DNA of 64,000 bases, taken from positions 1-64,000 of the forward strand of contig CAMVDP010000008.1 in assembly GCA_947166275.1 (NCBI GenBank), given 5' to 3'. Source of the stretch: an uncultured Clostridia bacterium. GTDB taxonomy: Bacteria > Bacillota > Clostridia > Oscillospirales > Ruminococcaceae. The notes under the pieces are model-generated. The model did not search any database. It was not told where the DNA came from and saw only the letters and a program-made list of their open reading frames with translations. Of this stretch, positions 9,799 to 19,230 are shown one piece after another; the stretch's first letter is position 1, and every line of letters begins with the position of its first letter. The translations under genes were made by a program, and so were the position numbers.

Positions 9799-12279
9799 TT
9801 ATGCGACAGTATCTACTGTGAAGGTGAGCGGGAATACGTCTGCATCCACTTTCCGTTTCTTGCCGCCTGTCTTTACGGACAGAGTGCTGGTGATGCTGCC
9901 TTTTTTGACATCACTGCGCTTTACCTTGTATGTATAGTTTATGGTTTTGGTTTTTCCGGGTCGGATAACGGATATTTTACCGAGCTTGTTATCGGCACCG
10001 AGTTTTCCGAGGTTAAGGATGAGCTCAACGTCTTTCAGAGGTTCGGTACCGTTGTTGGTGATCGTTATCTTACCTTTGAGGATATCTCCGGCGGCATAGC
10101 TCTTGCCGGGATCTGTCACCGCGTTTTCGGGAGCGATGATCTCTGTCTGCGGGTAAGCTCTTATACCAAAGTTATCGTATGAGATCCCATTGTTTAAAAC
10201 ATTCTCATTGTCAGAAGTGACGATTTTGATTATCTCCGAAAAGTCCTCCCAGACGACACCCTTTTTTGTCTGTACACCTACGAAGCTCTCTCCCGGGTTG
10301 ACTACGGTCTGATAATAACCGGGTGACTTATATTGGATTGATTCATCTCCGGTTTCTTCAATAAAAGTATTGGTAACGAGTTTATCATTGAGAATGATCC
10401 CGTTCCGGTTTAATACAGACGAGAACATGTTACTGTATGATCCGTTCTCTTGCCGATAGCTGAAAATGACCGAATAGCTCTGACCTTTATGTACGGGAAC
10501 ACGTTCGGCAAGATCGATAGTGTGATAGCCAGCATAGTCGATCTTTATACTGCCTTCCGATTTTTTAACACCGTCTGTAGGTGCTTGGTAGTTCTCGCTC
10601 AGTAGATATACCGTGTAATCAAGGGTGGTGTTTGGAGCCAATGTGAATGTACCGATCCTTTTGATGAACTCATTCTCTTTTGCAGTGAATACATTTGAAA
10701 AGAATGTTTCAAAGGGGGAAGATTCAGGGCCTATTACTGCTTGGATAGCGTGATCATACATATCAGTGTCCAATGATTTGACATCGGATTCGTTATCGGG
10801 TCGGAAAATGTATGCTGTTGGGATTTCAAAGCTTTGATCGTAATACGAAATATAAAAATATCCGTCGCCGCCGTTGCCCCACATATTCTTTGAGATAGGA
10901 ACGGAGTTATTTATGCTTCCCCATGAATTTTTGGCGATAAACGCGCCGTTTCCTCCTATGGTGCCGTTAGGATCGTTGAAGTATTCTTTGGGAAAGTTGT
11001 CGTCATATCCAACGATCGTGACAGTATGATTGCTGGATAAGGGGAGGTTTATCGAATCGGGATCGGAAGGATCATATCGGGGATCAAAGGCATACTGCGC
11101 CCATATATCGGCTTGTTCGGGCGTTGTGACCGTCCCGTCAAGTGTAAGGTAATTCATGAAGCTGAATCCTGTATCGGCTTGATCTCCCAGATAAAGCGAA
11201 TCGCCGTTTATGCCTATAATAACACCGTGACCTTCGTAGATCTCCTTTTTTATAGAATAGGTACCTAATTCATTATACACATAAGAAGTATCGTTAAAGC
11301 CTGCCGGATTTGGAAGATAATCTGCTCCGCTGAAGCAATACGCTTTAATGTATTTTTTTGATTCATCAATGTCCCAGGTGCCTCCATCTCTGGAAATAAA
11401 TGAAAAGGAGTACAGCGTGTTCGTATCGAGCGGTATCTTACCTCTTAATACATCTGTGTAATAGGAGTAGCTTTTTTGGCTTGCGGAGATCATTTTTAAA
11501 CATTCATTATAGTCTTTGGAATAACCGTCTGCTATCAGTTTGGGGTCTATCATGTTTCCTTCTTTGTTGAAATGTGAGGTGTATGTGTAATAATGATATC
11601 CTTCATTGTTGTTGTATGGAGCATCACTTTCGAGAGCAGGTCCGACACCTTTATCAAATAAGTATATCGCCGAAGTGCCGTACCCGCCGGAATTAAGGAT
11701 CGATTCGGATAGCTCTGCGACGCTTTTTTCAGTATCATCTTCTAAGACGAAAAGGTACAGTCCTTCTCCGGCCTGTGTGGGATACTTCGGGTCGTTTTCC
11801 TGAACAGGGAACTGCGCAAACCAGACGAGATGGTGCTCGGAAAGATCAAGGGCTTTCTTCTGCTTATTTGTTGCGGTATTGAGGTCTATTCCCAAAGCTG
11901 TCGCGATACTGATTTCAGAAGCAGCTATTGTTCCGAATGCCCAGCATGTACCGAACGGTGTCTGATCCTTCACTTCTGTTACGTAACATTTTCCGTCCAC
12001 GTTTCTGAGATCGTAGCTTCCCGGTAAGTCGATCATTTCTGCTGAAGGTTTATCTACATCGTAATTATAAAGATTTCTGTTGGAATAATATGAATTGGAT
12101 GGTGGATTAAAAAATCCATCGTTAAGATCTTTTTCCGATGCTTCGATCAATTCTATATATTTTTTGATGCTGCCGTATTTTGTGTCCTTTTCTGCATAAG
12201 CAGACGCTGTAAAGGCGAGCGCCATGAATGATGCAAGAGCTGCGGCAGAGAGCCTGCGAAAAGCTCTGTTATTACTCAT
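9799..12279 (-). CDS. secreted C1A (papain-like) cysteine protease with C-terminal beta-sandwich domains
   Basis: Signal peptide; catalytic Cys in DQTPFGTCWAFGT, His in SSNHTVTIVGYDD, Asn in IAKNSWGS. Confidence 0.9.
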   Translation of the reverse strand: MSNNRAFRRLSAAALASFMALAFTASAYAEKDTKYGSIKKYIELIEASEKDLNDGFFNPPSNSYYSNRNLYNYDVDKPSAEMIDLPGSYDLRNVDGKCYVTEVKDQTPFGTCWAFGTIAASEISIATALGIDLNTATNKQKKALDLSEHHLVWFAQFPVQENDPKYPTQAGEGLYLFVLEDDTEKSVAELSESILNSGGYGTSAIYLFDKGVGPALESDAPYNNNEGYHYYTYTSHFNKEGNMIDPKLIADGYSKDYNECLKMISASQKSYSYYTDVLRGKIPLDTNTLYSFSFISRDGGTWDIDESKKYIKAYCFSGADYLPNPAGFNDTSYVYNELGTYSIKKEIYEGHGVIIGINGDSLYLGDQADTGFSFMNYLTLDGTVTTPEQADIWAQYAFDPRYDPSDPDSINLPLSSNHTVTIVGYDDNFPKEYFNDPNGTIGGNGAFIAKNSWGSINNSVPISKNMWGNGGDGYFYISYYDQSFEIPTAYIFRPDNESDVKSLDTDMYDHAIQAVIGPESSPFETFFSNVFTAKENEFIKRIGTFTLAPNTTLDYTVYLLSENYQAPTDGVKKSEGSIKIDYAGYHTIDLAERVPVHKGQSYSVIFSYRQENGSYSNMFSSVLNRNGIILNDKLVTNTFIEETGDESIQYKSPGYYQTVVNPGESFVGVQTKKGVVWEDFSEIIKIVTSDNENVLNNGISYDNFGIRAYPQTEIIAPENAVTDPGKSYAAGDILKGKITITNNGTEPLKDVELILNLGKLGADNKLGKISVIRPGKTKTINYTYKVKRSDVKKGSITSTLSVKTGGKKRKVDADVFPLTFTVDTVA

Positions 12280-12292
12280 TGTTCATATCTCC

Positions 12293-15076
12293 CTATTTAA
12301 GCTTTTTTCCGTTGTAGGTTATTGTGATATTGTCAGCGTTTCCGCCTGAAAAGTCATTGCCGAGGTCGAACTCGGACCAGTCCGCCTTATGGATACGCAC
12401 GTTTATTGTGAGCGTGTCGCCGCCCGCGAGTACGCCTGAGCTTTTGACGGTGCACTTGGTATCAGTCTTATCGCCGGAGGCTTTCGAGAAGCTGCCCGTG
12501 ACGGTATCGGTGCAAGCCGTATACGCGCTTCCCTGGATGTCGGCATAATCACACTCGAACACGACATCGCCGCCGCCGTCGTTAGTGAACATATAGTCGG
12601 CAGTGAGCTTTGACAGGTCGATGCCGTCGCTGCCGGTGTTCTTTATCTTAAGCGTGAACGCTATGGTGTTACCTTTTCCGCTTGCGGCCTGCTGTTCGAG
12701 CTCGATGTTCATCGAACCTTTGTCGGAGATCTTTATGGGCGTGTCATTGTTAACTGTTCCTGTGCCGCTGTATCCGCCGCTGTTGTTATTGCTGCTGCTG
12801 CCGGAGTTTCCGTTATTTGCTGCGGGCTTGATATTCTTTATCGCGTCGCCGGTATTGGATTCGTTCGGTTCGGTGCCGAATACGAGAGTGCTGCCTTCAT
12901 ACAGCGCCATATTGACGGCTTTGACCATAGTACCGGATGATACCGAGCCAATGTCGATGTATGACGGGTCGTTGGAGTTGTCCCATACGCCCTTGTTATT
13001 GCGGATACGGAACTGGACTTCCTTCTTGTAGCTTTCCTGACCGCCGGGGTAGATGTCCACTCCGGTGAAGTCGATCGCCACATAATAAAGGTTTTTCGCG
13101 TCGTTCCAGCAGAGTACGTCAGAGGCGCTGCCGCCCTGCATATAGTTCGTGGTGACTGCTATATCCGAGGAGCTGCCGCCTGCTTTCTTTATCTCCGAGA
13201 TATCGAAGAAATAGCAGAGCTTAAGGTTGTTGGTGTTCCTTGCCGGGAATGCGGTCTTGTTGTAGACCATTGCTTTTATCTCCACGAAGTCATCGCCGTT
13301 GACATTTACGGTAGCTTCAGTGTACAGCTCTTCATCGGGTGTCTCGATCGCTCCGAACTTTTTGAGCGTCTTGCCGCCGTACTCCTTGTACAGCTTCACG
13401 AGCGCACCTGTGAAACCTGCGTTGTAGTCGGTGGCAACTTCGCCGTTCTGATAATTGCTGCGGTTGTCGTCGTAGCTGTCATCGCTGTTCGGGCCGCCCA
13501 CAAGAGCGCCGTAAAGAACGTGACGGGTGTTCGCCGGTTCACCTATATTGTTTGCGTACGAGCCGTGAGCTGTGCGGTGATGCGGGTTCTGGGGATAGTT
13601 ATCGCCATAGCCGATGACATAGCTTCTGCCGGAGCTTCCGAGCGCGTAGTCCACCTGTGATTTCGCGAATTTCTTGTATTTTTCAGCCTTTGACGCGGAG
13701 CACTCCCAGCTGTCTGCATAGGAGAGCATCTCAAACGCCACGGTGGTAGCGTATCGGAGCGAGCCCCAGTTGTCGCAATACGCCAGCCCTTTCGGAGTTT
13801 TCTTGATCGAGTCGCACCAGTAGTCCAGATGCTTTTCAAGTGCGTCCTTGTATGTCCTGCCGCCGGTCTCTTTTGCGAGCAGCACTGCAGTGCCCCAGCT
13901 CTTGTCGTCCCAGCACAGTGCCCAGCCGTCGTCGCCTTCGCTGAAATAGTCCCGGGATTTCTGCAGGTAGCTTTCATCGCCGGTCGCCTTGTATATCCAG
14001 TACGCCGCGAATGCTATCTCATCCTTGAAGCCGCCGTAGGACTGATAAAATCCGTTCGCCGCGGTGTAACCGGAGTCAGACTGTACTTTTTCAGCATAAG
14101 CAAGAAGCTCCTTTGCATGCTTGATGCACTTGTCGGAGTATGCCTTGTCGGTGTCCTTGAACACGACTGCGCACGCCGCGAGAGAGCCCGCCGTTCCAGC
14201 CGTTACGGTAGAACCGGGGTTTGAGAGATCTACCTTGTATGAGGGGCGCTTCATCTGCGTCTCAACGACTTCGCAGGGTCCCCACCAGCCGTGGTCGGCA
14301 TTGCCGTCACCCACCTGGTAATAGTAAACGTTAGCCTCGGGGTGGCACCTGATGAAATAATCGTTGCCCCAGCGTATGTTATCAAGTATGTAATTGAGCT
14401 GACCGCTCGCTTCGTAGTCCTTGCGGTTCTCGACTACAGACCACGCGAGTATAGCCATTGAGTAGGACATGGGAAGGTTGAACTTGACGTTGTCTCCCGC
14501 ATCGAAGAAGCCTCCGGTAAGGTCGAGCCCGTTGTCCTTGCCGTCGTTCAGACAGGAATCACCGCGCCAGTTGCAGCGGAAGTTATCCGGAAGATCACCC
14601 GAGCGCTGGAGGTCATAGAACATGATCGATTTCTGGAGTGCCTCACCGTAGTTGAAGGTCGAGGTGCTGTCCTTACCCTCGTATCCGCCGTCGGCGGAGA
14701 GGTCAGACTTCGGTTTTGCAGTCGCAGCGGCAGTGGTACCGGAAGTGGTGCCGGCAGTAGCGGCGGAGGAGCTTGCTGCAGATGTAACAGTCTCTGCGGA
14801 AGTACCTGCGGAAGATGTGTCTGCTGCGGTATCGCCGGTGGTGATGGTGTTTTCTGCGGATGTGCCGCAGGTGGAAGTGTTTTCGGCAGGTTTACCCGCG
14901 GCAGTGTCGGAGGACGTTGAGCTTTCAGAGGTGTTGAAGGCTTCGGTCTCGATGTCGGATCCGGAGCTTTCACTTGCCGGTGTGGTCTGTCTCTCCGTGT
15001 ATTCATTCTGTGAGCAGCCGGAAACGGCTAAAATAAGTGCCGCAGCTGCTGATAATAGTCTGTATGTTTTCTTCAT
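12293..15076 (-). CDS. secreted glycoside hydrolase family 9 endoglucanase with CBM3-like modules, lipoprotein-type signal
   Basis: YGEALQKSIMFYDLQRSGDLP, DLTGGFFDAGDNVKFNLPMSYS, NPHHRTAHGSYANN, TDYNAGFTGALVKLY; C-terminal CBM3-like; AVSGCSQ lipobox; T/S/A-rich linker. Confidence 0.94.
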   Translation of the reverse strand: MKKTYRLLSAAAALILAVSGCSQNEYTERQTTPASESSGSDIETEAFNTSESSTSSDTAAGKPAENTSTCGTSAENTITTGDTAADTSSAGTSAETVTSAASSSAATAGTTSGTTAAATAKPKSDLSADGGYEGKDSTSTFNYGEALQKSIMFYDLQRSGDLPDNFRCNWRGDSCLNDGKDNGLDLTGGFFDAGDNVKFNLPMSYSMAILAWSVVENRKDYEASGQLNYILDNIRWGNDYFIRCHPEANVYYYQVGDGNADHGWWGPCEVVETQMKRPSYKVDLSNPGSTVTAGTAGSLAACAVVFKDTDKAYSDKCIKHAKELLAYAEKVQSDSGYTAANGFYQSYGGFKDEIAFAAYWIYKATGDESYLQKSRDYFSEGDDGWALCWDDKSWGTAVLLAKETGGRTYKDALEKHLDYWCDSIKKTPKGLAYCDNWGSLRYATTVAFEMLSYADSWECSASKAEKYKKFAKSQVDYALGSSGRSYVIGYGDNYPQNPHHRTAHGSYANNIGEPANTRHVLYGALVGGPNSDDSYDDNRSNYQNGEVATDYNAGFTGALVKLYKEYGGKTLKKFGAIETPDEELYTEATVNVNGDDFVEIKAMVYNKTAFPARNTNNLKLCYFFDISEIKKAGGSSSDIAVTTNYMQGGSASDVLCWNDAKNLYYVAIDFTGVDIYPGGQESYKKEVQFRIRNNKGVWDNSNDPSYIDIGSVSSGTMVKAVNMALYEGSTLVFGTEPNESNTGDAIKNIKPAANNGNSGSSSNNNSGGYSGTGTVNNDTPIKISDKGSMNIELEQQAASGKGNTIAFTLKIKNTGSDGIDLSKLTADYMFTNDGGGDVVFECDYADIQGSAYTACTDTVTGSFSKASGDKTDTKCTVKSSGVLAGGDTLTINVRIHKADWSEFDLGNDFSGGNADNITITYNGKKLK

Positions 15077-15114
15077 GGTGTCTCCTTTCGCATGGCGAGG
15101 AAATCATAATCAAT

Positions 15115-15143
15115 ATTATATCACAAAAGTGGGTTTAAATCAA
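15115..15143 (-). promoter_or_regulatory. sigma-A promoter TTGATT-17-TATAAT for GH9 gene
   Basis: Minus-strand hexamers with 17-nt spacer, followed by the GH9 start. Confidence 0.7.
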
Positions 15144-15166
15144 CAGTTTGTTTGAAATTTCTCAAT

Positions 15167-15199
15167 AAAAGAGGACGCTTCATCCGAGGCGTCCTCTTA
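15167..15199 (-). terminator. rho-independent terminator downstream of the aminotransferase
   Basis: agaggacgcctcggatgaagcgtcctctttta stem + T-run on minus strand. Confidence 0.75.
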
Positions 15200-15208
15200 T
15201 CTCCTGAC

Positions 15209-16345
15209 TTATGCAAACGCAGCTATCCTGCTGACGGCACGGATAAGCGAGTTCACTTCTGACATGGTGTTGAATACTGACGGCGAGAACCTCACAGCGC
15301 CGCGATCTCCCGTGCCGATCTTCAGATGTGCGGGATAGGCGCAGTGGAACCCGCCCCGCAGCGCGAATCCTGCATCGCTCAGCATCGCTGATGCTCTCTC
15401 CGAGGGCAGATCACCGATGTTGAACGGTATCACCGGTGCGAACCGCTCGTCATACGCGTCACTGTACAGCGTCACATTCGGAAGCTTCTTAAGACCTGCA
15501 AAAAAGCGCTTGCAAAGGGCATATTCGTGCATTCTTACCGCGTCGATCCCCCGCGAGTTCACGAAGTCCACACCAGCACCGAGCGATATCGCTCCCGCAG
15601 TGTTTATCGTGCCGCTCTCAAGCCTGTCAGGCAGGAATTCCGGTTGCGCGAGCTCTTTGGAAAGGCTTCCGGTCCCGCCCTCGACCAGCGTTTTCAGTCT
15701 GTACTGTCCATCGGTCATCAGAAGCCCGGTACCCATAGGTCCGTACAGTCCCTTATGCCCCGCAGCGCAGATGATGTTCACGCCGCTGCCGAGCTTAAGC
15801 GGGAGTACTCCGGCTCCCTGCGCCGCGTCAACGATGAAGCATATCCCATGCTTCCTGCAGATCTCTGCTATCCGCTCCAAAGGCATTGTCCTTCCTGTCA
15901 CGTTGCCTGCCGCAGTGCATATCAACGCTTTGGTACGGCGGTTGATAAGCTTTTTGAAGCTTTCTGCCGTAGCATCATCGTCATCGTATGTCTGCGCCGC
16001 GGAATAAGACACGCCCGCGTTTTTTGACAGAGCATAAAGCGGACGCATCACGGCGTTGTGCTCTATGTCGCTCACCACTGCGTGAGAACTTTCAGTCAGT
16101 ATACCCTTGATCGCAGTGTTGAGCGCGAACGTGCAGTTCGGCATGAATATGGTGTTTTCGACTTCCGCGCCGAAGAAGTCCGCGCATTTCTCCCGCGCGG
16201 AGTACACAGCTTTCGCGGTCTCAAGCGACAGCGAATGACCGGCGCGGCCGGGATTCGCGCCGTACCGCACGAGTGCCCGGGACATGGCGGCTATGACCGC
16301 CGGCGGTTTCGGATATGTCGTCGCAGCATTGTCAAAGTAAATCAA
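15209..16345 (-). CDS. class V aminotransferase / cysteine desulfurase family protein
   Basis: MIYFDNAATTYPKPPAV, CFIVDAAQGAGVLPL, CAAGHKGLYGPMGTG PLP-lysine motif. Confidence 0.92.
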   Translation of the reverse strand: MIYFDNAATTYPKPPAVIAAMSRALVRYGANPGRAGHSLSLETAKAVYSAREKCADFFGAEVENTIFMPNCTFALNTAIKGILTESSHAVVSDIEHNAVMRPLYALSKNAGVSYSAAQTYDDDDATAESFKKLINRRTKALICTAAGNVTGRTMPLERIAEICRKHGICFIVDAAQGAGVLPLKLGSGVNIICAAGHKGLYGPMGTGLLMTDGQYRLKTLVEGGTGSLSKELAQPEFLPDRLESGTINTAGAISLGAGVDFVNSRGIDAVRMHEYALCKRFFAGLKKLPNVTLYSDAYDERFAPVIPFNIGDLPSERASAMLSDAGFALRGGFHCAYPAHLKIGTGDRGAVRFSPSVFNTMSEVNSLIRAVSRIAAFA

Positions 16346-16383
16346 TTACGGTCTCTCCTTTCGGCATATAGCCGTGTGGTGCG

Positions 16384-16662
16384 TCATCTTCTGCGGCGCG
16401 GCAGGGGCGGGAACGGCGGACGGGGAGGCATCGGAGGCGGGGGCGGAGGAGGAAACGGCATTGTGTCCTCGCAGCGTATCCCGGACTCCGCAAGTATACC
16501 GCAGACCATGTCGGGCGGCGCAGCCACGCTGATACCGAACGTACACCCCATGCGGCCGGAGCCGGTCTTTACTGTTTTGGCCCTTATGCCTTGTTTTGCG
16601 AGCACGCGGACTGCACGCTGCGCCGATGTATATGAATTTAACGGAATGATCGTGCTTTTCAT
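16384..16662 (-). CDS. DUF3343-family putative Se/S carrier-like protein with polyproline C-terminal tail
   Basis: MKSTIIPLNSYTSAQRAVRVLAKQGIRAKTVKT...GCTFGI... followed by FPPPPPPPMPPRPPFPPLPRRRR; immediately upstream of the desulfurase. Confidence 0.75.
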   Translation of the reverse strand: MKSTIIPLNSYTSAQRAVRVLAKQGIRAKTVKTGSGRMGCTFGISVAAPPDMVCGILAESGIRCEDTMPFPPPPPPPMPPRPPFPPLPRRRR

Positions 16663-16780
16663 AATAATTCTACCTTTCCTGTGCAATACTATTATTGCGA
16701 AAAATACGGGATCAACTATCCCTTGATATTTTATGCGCGTGCCGGAAAAGTGCTACCGCGCGCGCGGAACGGAGGAAACA

Positions 16781-19051
16781 ATGAAGGCAGTGATTCTTGC
16801 GGGAGGCGAGGGTACAAGGTTAAGACCTCTTACGTGCGACCTTCCGAAGCCGTTGGTGCCGATATGCGGCAAGCCTGTACTGTACTATATCCTGGAGCTC
16901 CTGGAGCGTCACGGCTGTACTGAAGCGGCAGTTGCGGTCAGATACCGCGGAGAGCGTATCGAAGCAGCTCTCGGTGACGGAAGCTACGGAAGGCTTCGTA
17001 CGTTCGTATCTTATGAGGATAAGCCGCTCGGTACCGCGGGCTGTGTTAAAAAGGCCGCGGCAGGCTTCGACGATGATTTCATCGTGATAAGCGGTGATGC
17101 AATGTGCGATTTCGACCTGTCAGCGATGTACAGGCATCACAAGGATGCGGGAGTTCAGGCAACGATCGTCGTGAAGTCGGTGGACGACCCGCGTGAGTAC
17201 GGTGTTATAATCGGTGAAAACGGTATGGTGACAGGGTTTTCGGAGAAGCCGTCGTATATCAACTGCCGCAGTGACCTTGCTAATACGGGCATCTATGTGA
17301 TATCTCCGGAGGTGCTGGAGCTTGTGGCTCCGGACAAGAGCGTTGACTTTGCGAAGGATGTTTTCCCGGAGATGCTGGGGCGGGAGCTGCCGCTGGGATA
17401 TTACGCTGAAAACGGCTATTGGTGCGACATCGGTGACATCGGAGCGTACAAGCGCTGCACATCAGACCTGATTGCGGGCAAGATACGTGCCGAGCCTGCG
17501 GAGCGTATGGATGTCCCGGACAGTCGGGTAAGCCGCAGCTCATTTCTGGTTAAAGGTGCATACTTCTCTCCGAAAGCGCTTGCCGCAGGCTGTACGTCCG
17601 TGGGCTCGGGAGCCTATATATCGGACGGCGCGAAGCTCAACAACGCGATAGTCATGGACGGCGCGTTCATCGGAGCTGATGTGACGCTGAATGACTGCAT
17701 AGTCTGCTTTGGTGCTCGTGTCGGCGAGGGCGCGGCAGTCTACGAGAACGCTGTGGTCGGCGAGGGCGCGGTTATAGGCGAAAATGCCGTGATTGGCGGC
17801 GGTGTTCGCATCTGGAACAACAAACGCATCGAACGCAACGCTTCAGTCACATCCGATGTAAAATACGGTGCGGCAGCGTTCCCTGAGCTGTCCGAAGAGG
17901 GTATCTGCGGAGCCACGAATATGGTGATAACTCCCGGGTTTGCTGTACGTGCAGGAGCCGCGGCAGCAAAGATCTCCGAGACAGGGATAGCGGTATCATA
18001 CGCCGAAGGCTGCGCGTCCGAGAGCATAGGCAAAGCGCTGCTGAGCGGTATAACCTGCGCCGGCGGCACCGCCTATGACTGCGGAAGCGTGCCTCTTCCA
18101 GTACTGGCATACTCTGCGGGACTTCTCGGCGCTGATGTGCTCATGCACGTTATGTCAAAGGCACAGACGAAGATACCGATATATTCTGCAGGACTTCTGC
18201 CGTTTCGGCGCGGGAAGGACAGGATATTCCAGGGTGCGTTGAGACGGGGAGAGTATATGTCCGCAGGTTGGGACAGCTTCGGGGAAATACGCCCGGTCGC
18301 TGACGCAGAACAGTTGTATAAGTCAGCGCTGGCGGAGCTGTCACGATTCACGGTGCCGTATGAAGTCCGTGTAGTGTCACGCAACGCGCAGTTCCGGGAT
18401 ATATGTATGCCGTTTGCAAAAGCAGTGTCAGGCGGCAGGGAAAAGCTTACGTTGAACATCGGTGAGCGTGGTGATGAGTCCGAGCTCACCTGCGGCGACA
18501 CGTTCTTTGACAGGACGGCGATGACGCTCATAGCCTGTGCGGACGCTGCGGAGAGCGGCGAGGATGTAGCGCTGCCGTTCGCTTTCCCGCGTGCGGCGGA
18601 GGAGACCGTACAGCGTTACGGCGGGAGGGTGCTGCGTTATTATGCGAGCCCGATGGACAACAGTGATGACGAAGCACGTGATCTGGCGCGAAAAACGCTG
18701 TATATGCGTGACGGGTTCATGCTGGCGCTGCGTGTGCTGCGTTTCATGGCGCGTCACGCCTACACTCCCGCGGAAGCGCTCGAAGCAGTGCCGCGTTCTT
18801 CCGCCGAGGACAGGTTCATACGCCTGAACTGCCCGCCGCAGCGCGTGCTTGACAGGCTTCGCGCAGTGCCGGAGGAGAACGAGGGCGCGGTGATATACCC
18901 CGGAGGTGAGCGTGTGTTCCTGCGCCCGGACAAGCGGGGAACAGGGCTGTTCATGTTTGCGGAGAGCTTCGGTGAGGAGACTGCGTCATCGCTGTGTGAC
19001 AGTGTTGAGAAGCTGATACGCGACGCACAGCGCTCTATAAACGCTCGGTAG
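16781..19051 (+). CDS. sugar nucleotidyltransferase (mannose-1-P guanylyltransferase-like) fused to left-handed beta-helix and phosphomannomutase-like domain
   Basis: MKAVILAGGEGTRLRPLTCDLPKPLVPICGKP; hexapeptide repeats; PMM-like C-terminal half. ATG 16781 with ggagg RBS preferred. Confidence 0.9.
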   Translation: MKAVILAGGEGTRLRPLTCDLPKPLVPICGKPVLYYILELLERHGCTEAAVAVRYRGERIEAALGDGSYGRLRTFVSYEDKPLGTAGCVKKAAAGFDDDFIVISGDAMCDFDLSAMYRHHKDAGVQATIVVKSVDDPREYGVIIGENGMVTGFSEKPSYINCRSDLANTGIYVISPEVLELVAPDKSVDFAKDVFPEMLGRELPLGYYAENGYWCDIGDIGAYKRCTSDLIAGKIRAEPAERMDVPDSRVSRSSFLVKGAYFSPKALAAGCTSVGSGAYISDGAKLNNAIVMDGAFIGADVTLNDCIVCFGARVGEGAAVYENAVVGEGAVIGENAVIGGGVRIWNNKRIERNASVTSDVKYGAAAFPELSEEGICGATNMVITPGFAVRAGAAAAKISETGIAVSYAEGCASESIGKALLSGITCAGGTAYDCGSVPLPVLAYSAGLLGADVLMHVMSKAQTKIPIYSAGLLPFRRGKDRIFQGALRRGEYMSAGWDSFGEIRPVADAEQLYKSALAELSRFTVPYEVRVVSRNAQFRDICMPFAKAVSGGREKLTLNIGERGDESELTCGDTFFDRTAMTLIACADAAESGEDVALPFAFPRAAEETVQRYGGRVLRYYASPMDNSDDEARDLARKTLYMRDGFMLALRVLRFMARHAYTPAEALEAVPRSSAEDRFIRLNCPPQRVLDRLRAVPEENEGAVIYPGGERVFLRPDKRGTGLFMFAESFGEETASSLCDSVEKLIRDAQRSINAR

Positions 19052-19070
19052 AGCAATGTGAATTTTTCGC

Positions 19071-19099
19071 TTGACTTTTCGGATAAAATGGGTTATAAT
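19071..19099 (+). promoter_or_regulatory. promoter TTGACT-17-TATAAT
   Basis: Upstream of rnjA. Confidence 0.7.
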
Positions 19100-19230
19100 A
19101 AACAATATATTACTATGTGGAAAACGTGCAAAGCACGATAATATAAAGACATGATTGATACCGTACCGATGCCGCACTACACTTCCTTCATCAATGCCGG
19201 AGCGCGCATGTACGGTCGGAAAGAGGCAAA

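Noticed and set aside
14652-15155. 167-aa plus-strand ORF antisense to the GH9 N-terminus
   Set aside because: Val/Ser/Ala repeat pattern mirrors the T/S/A-rich linker of GH9.
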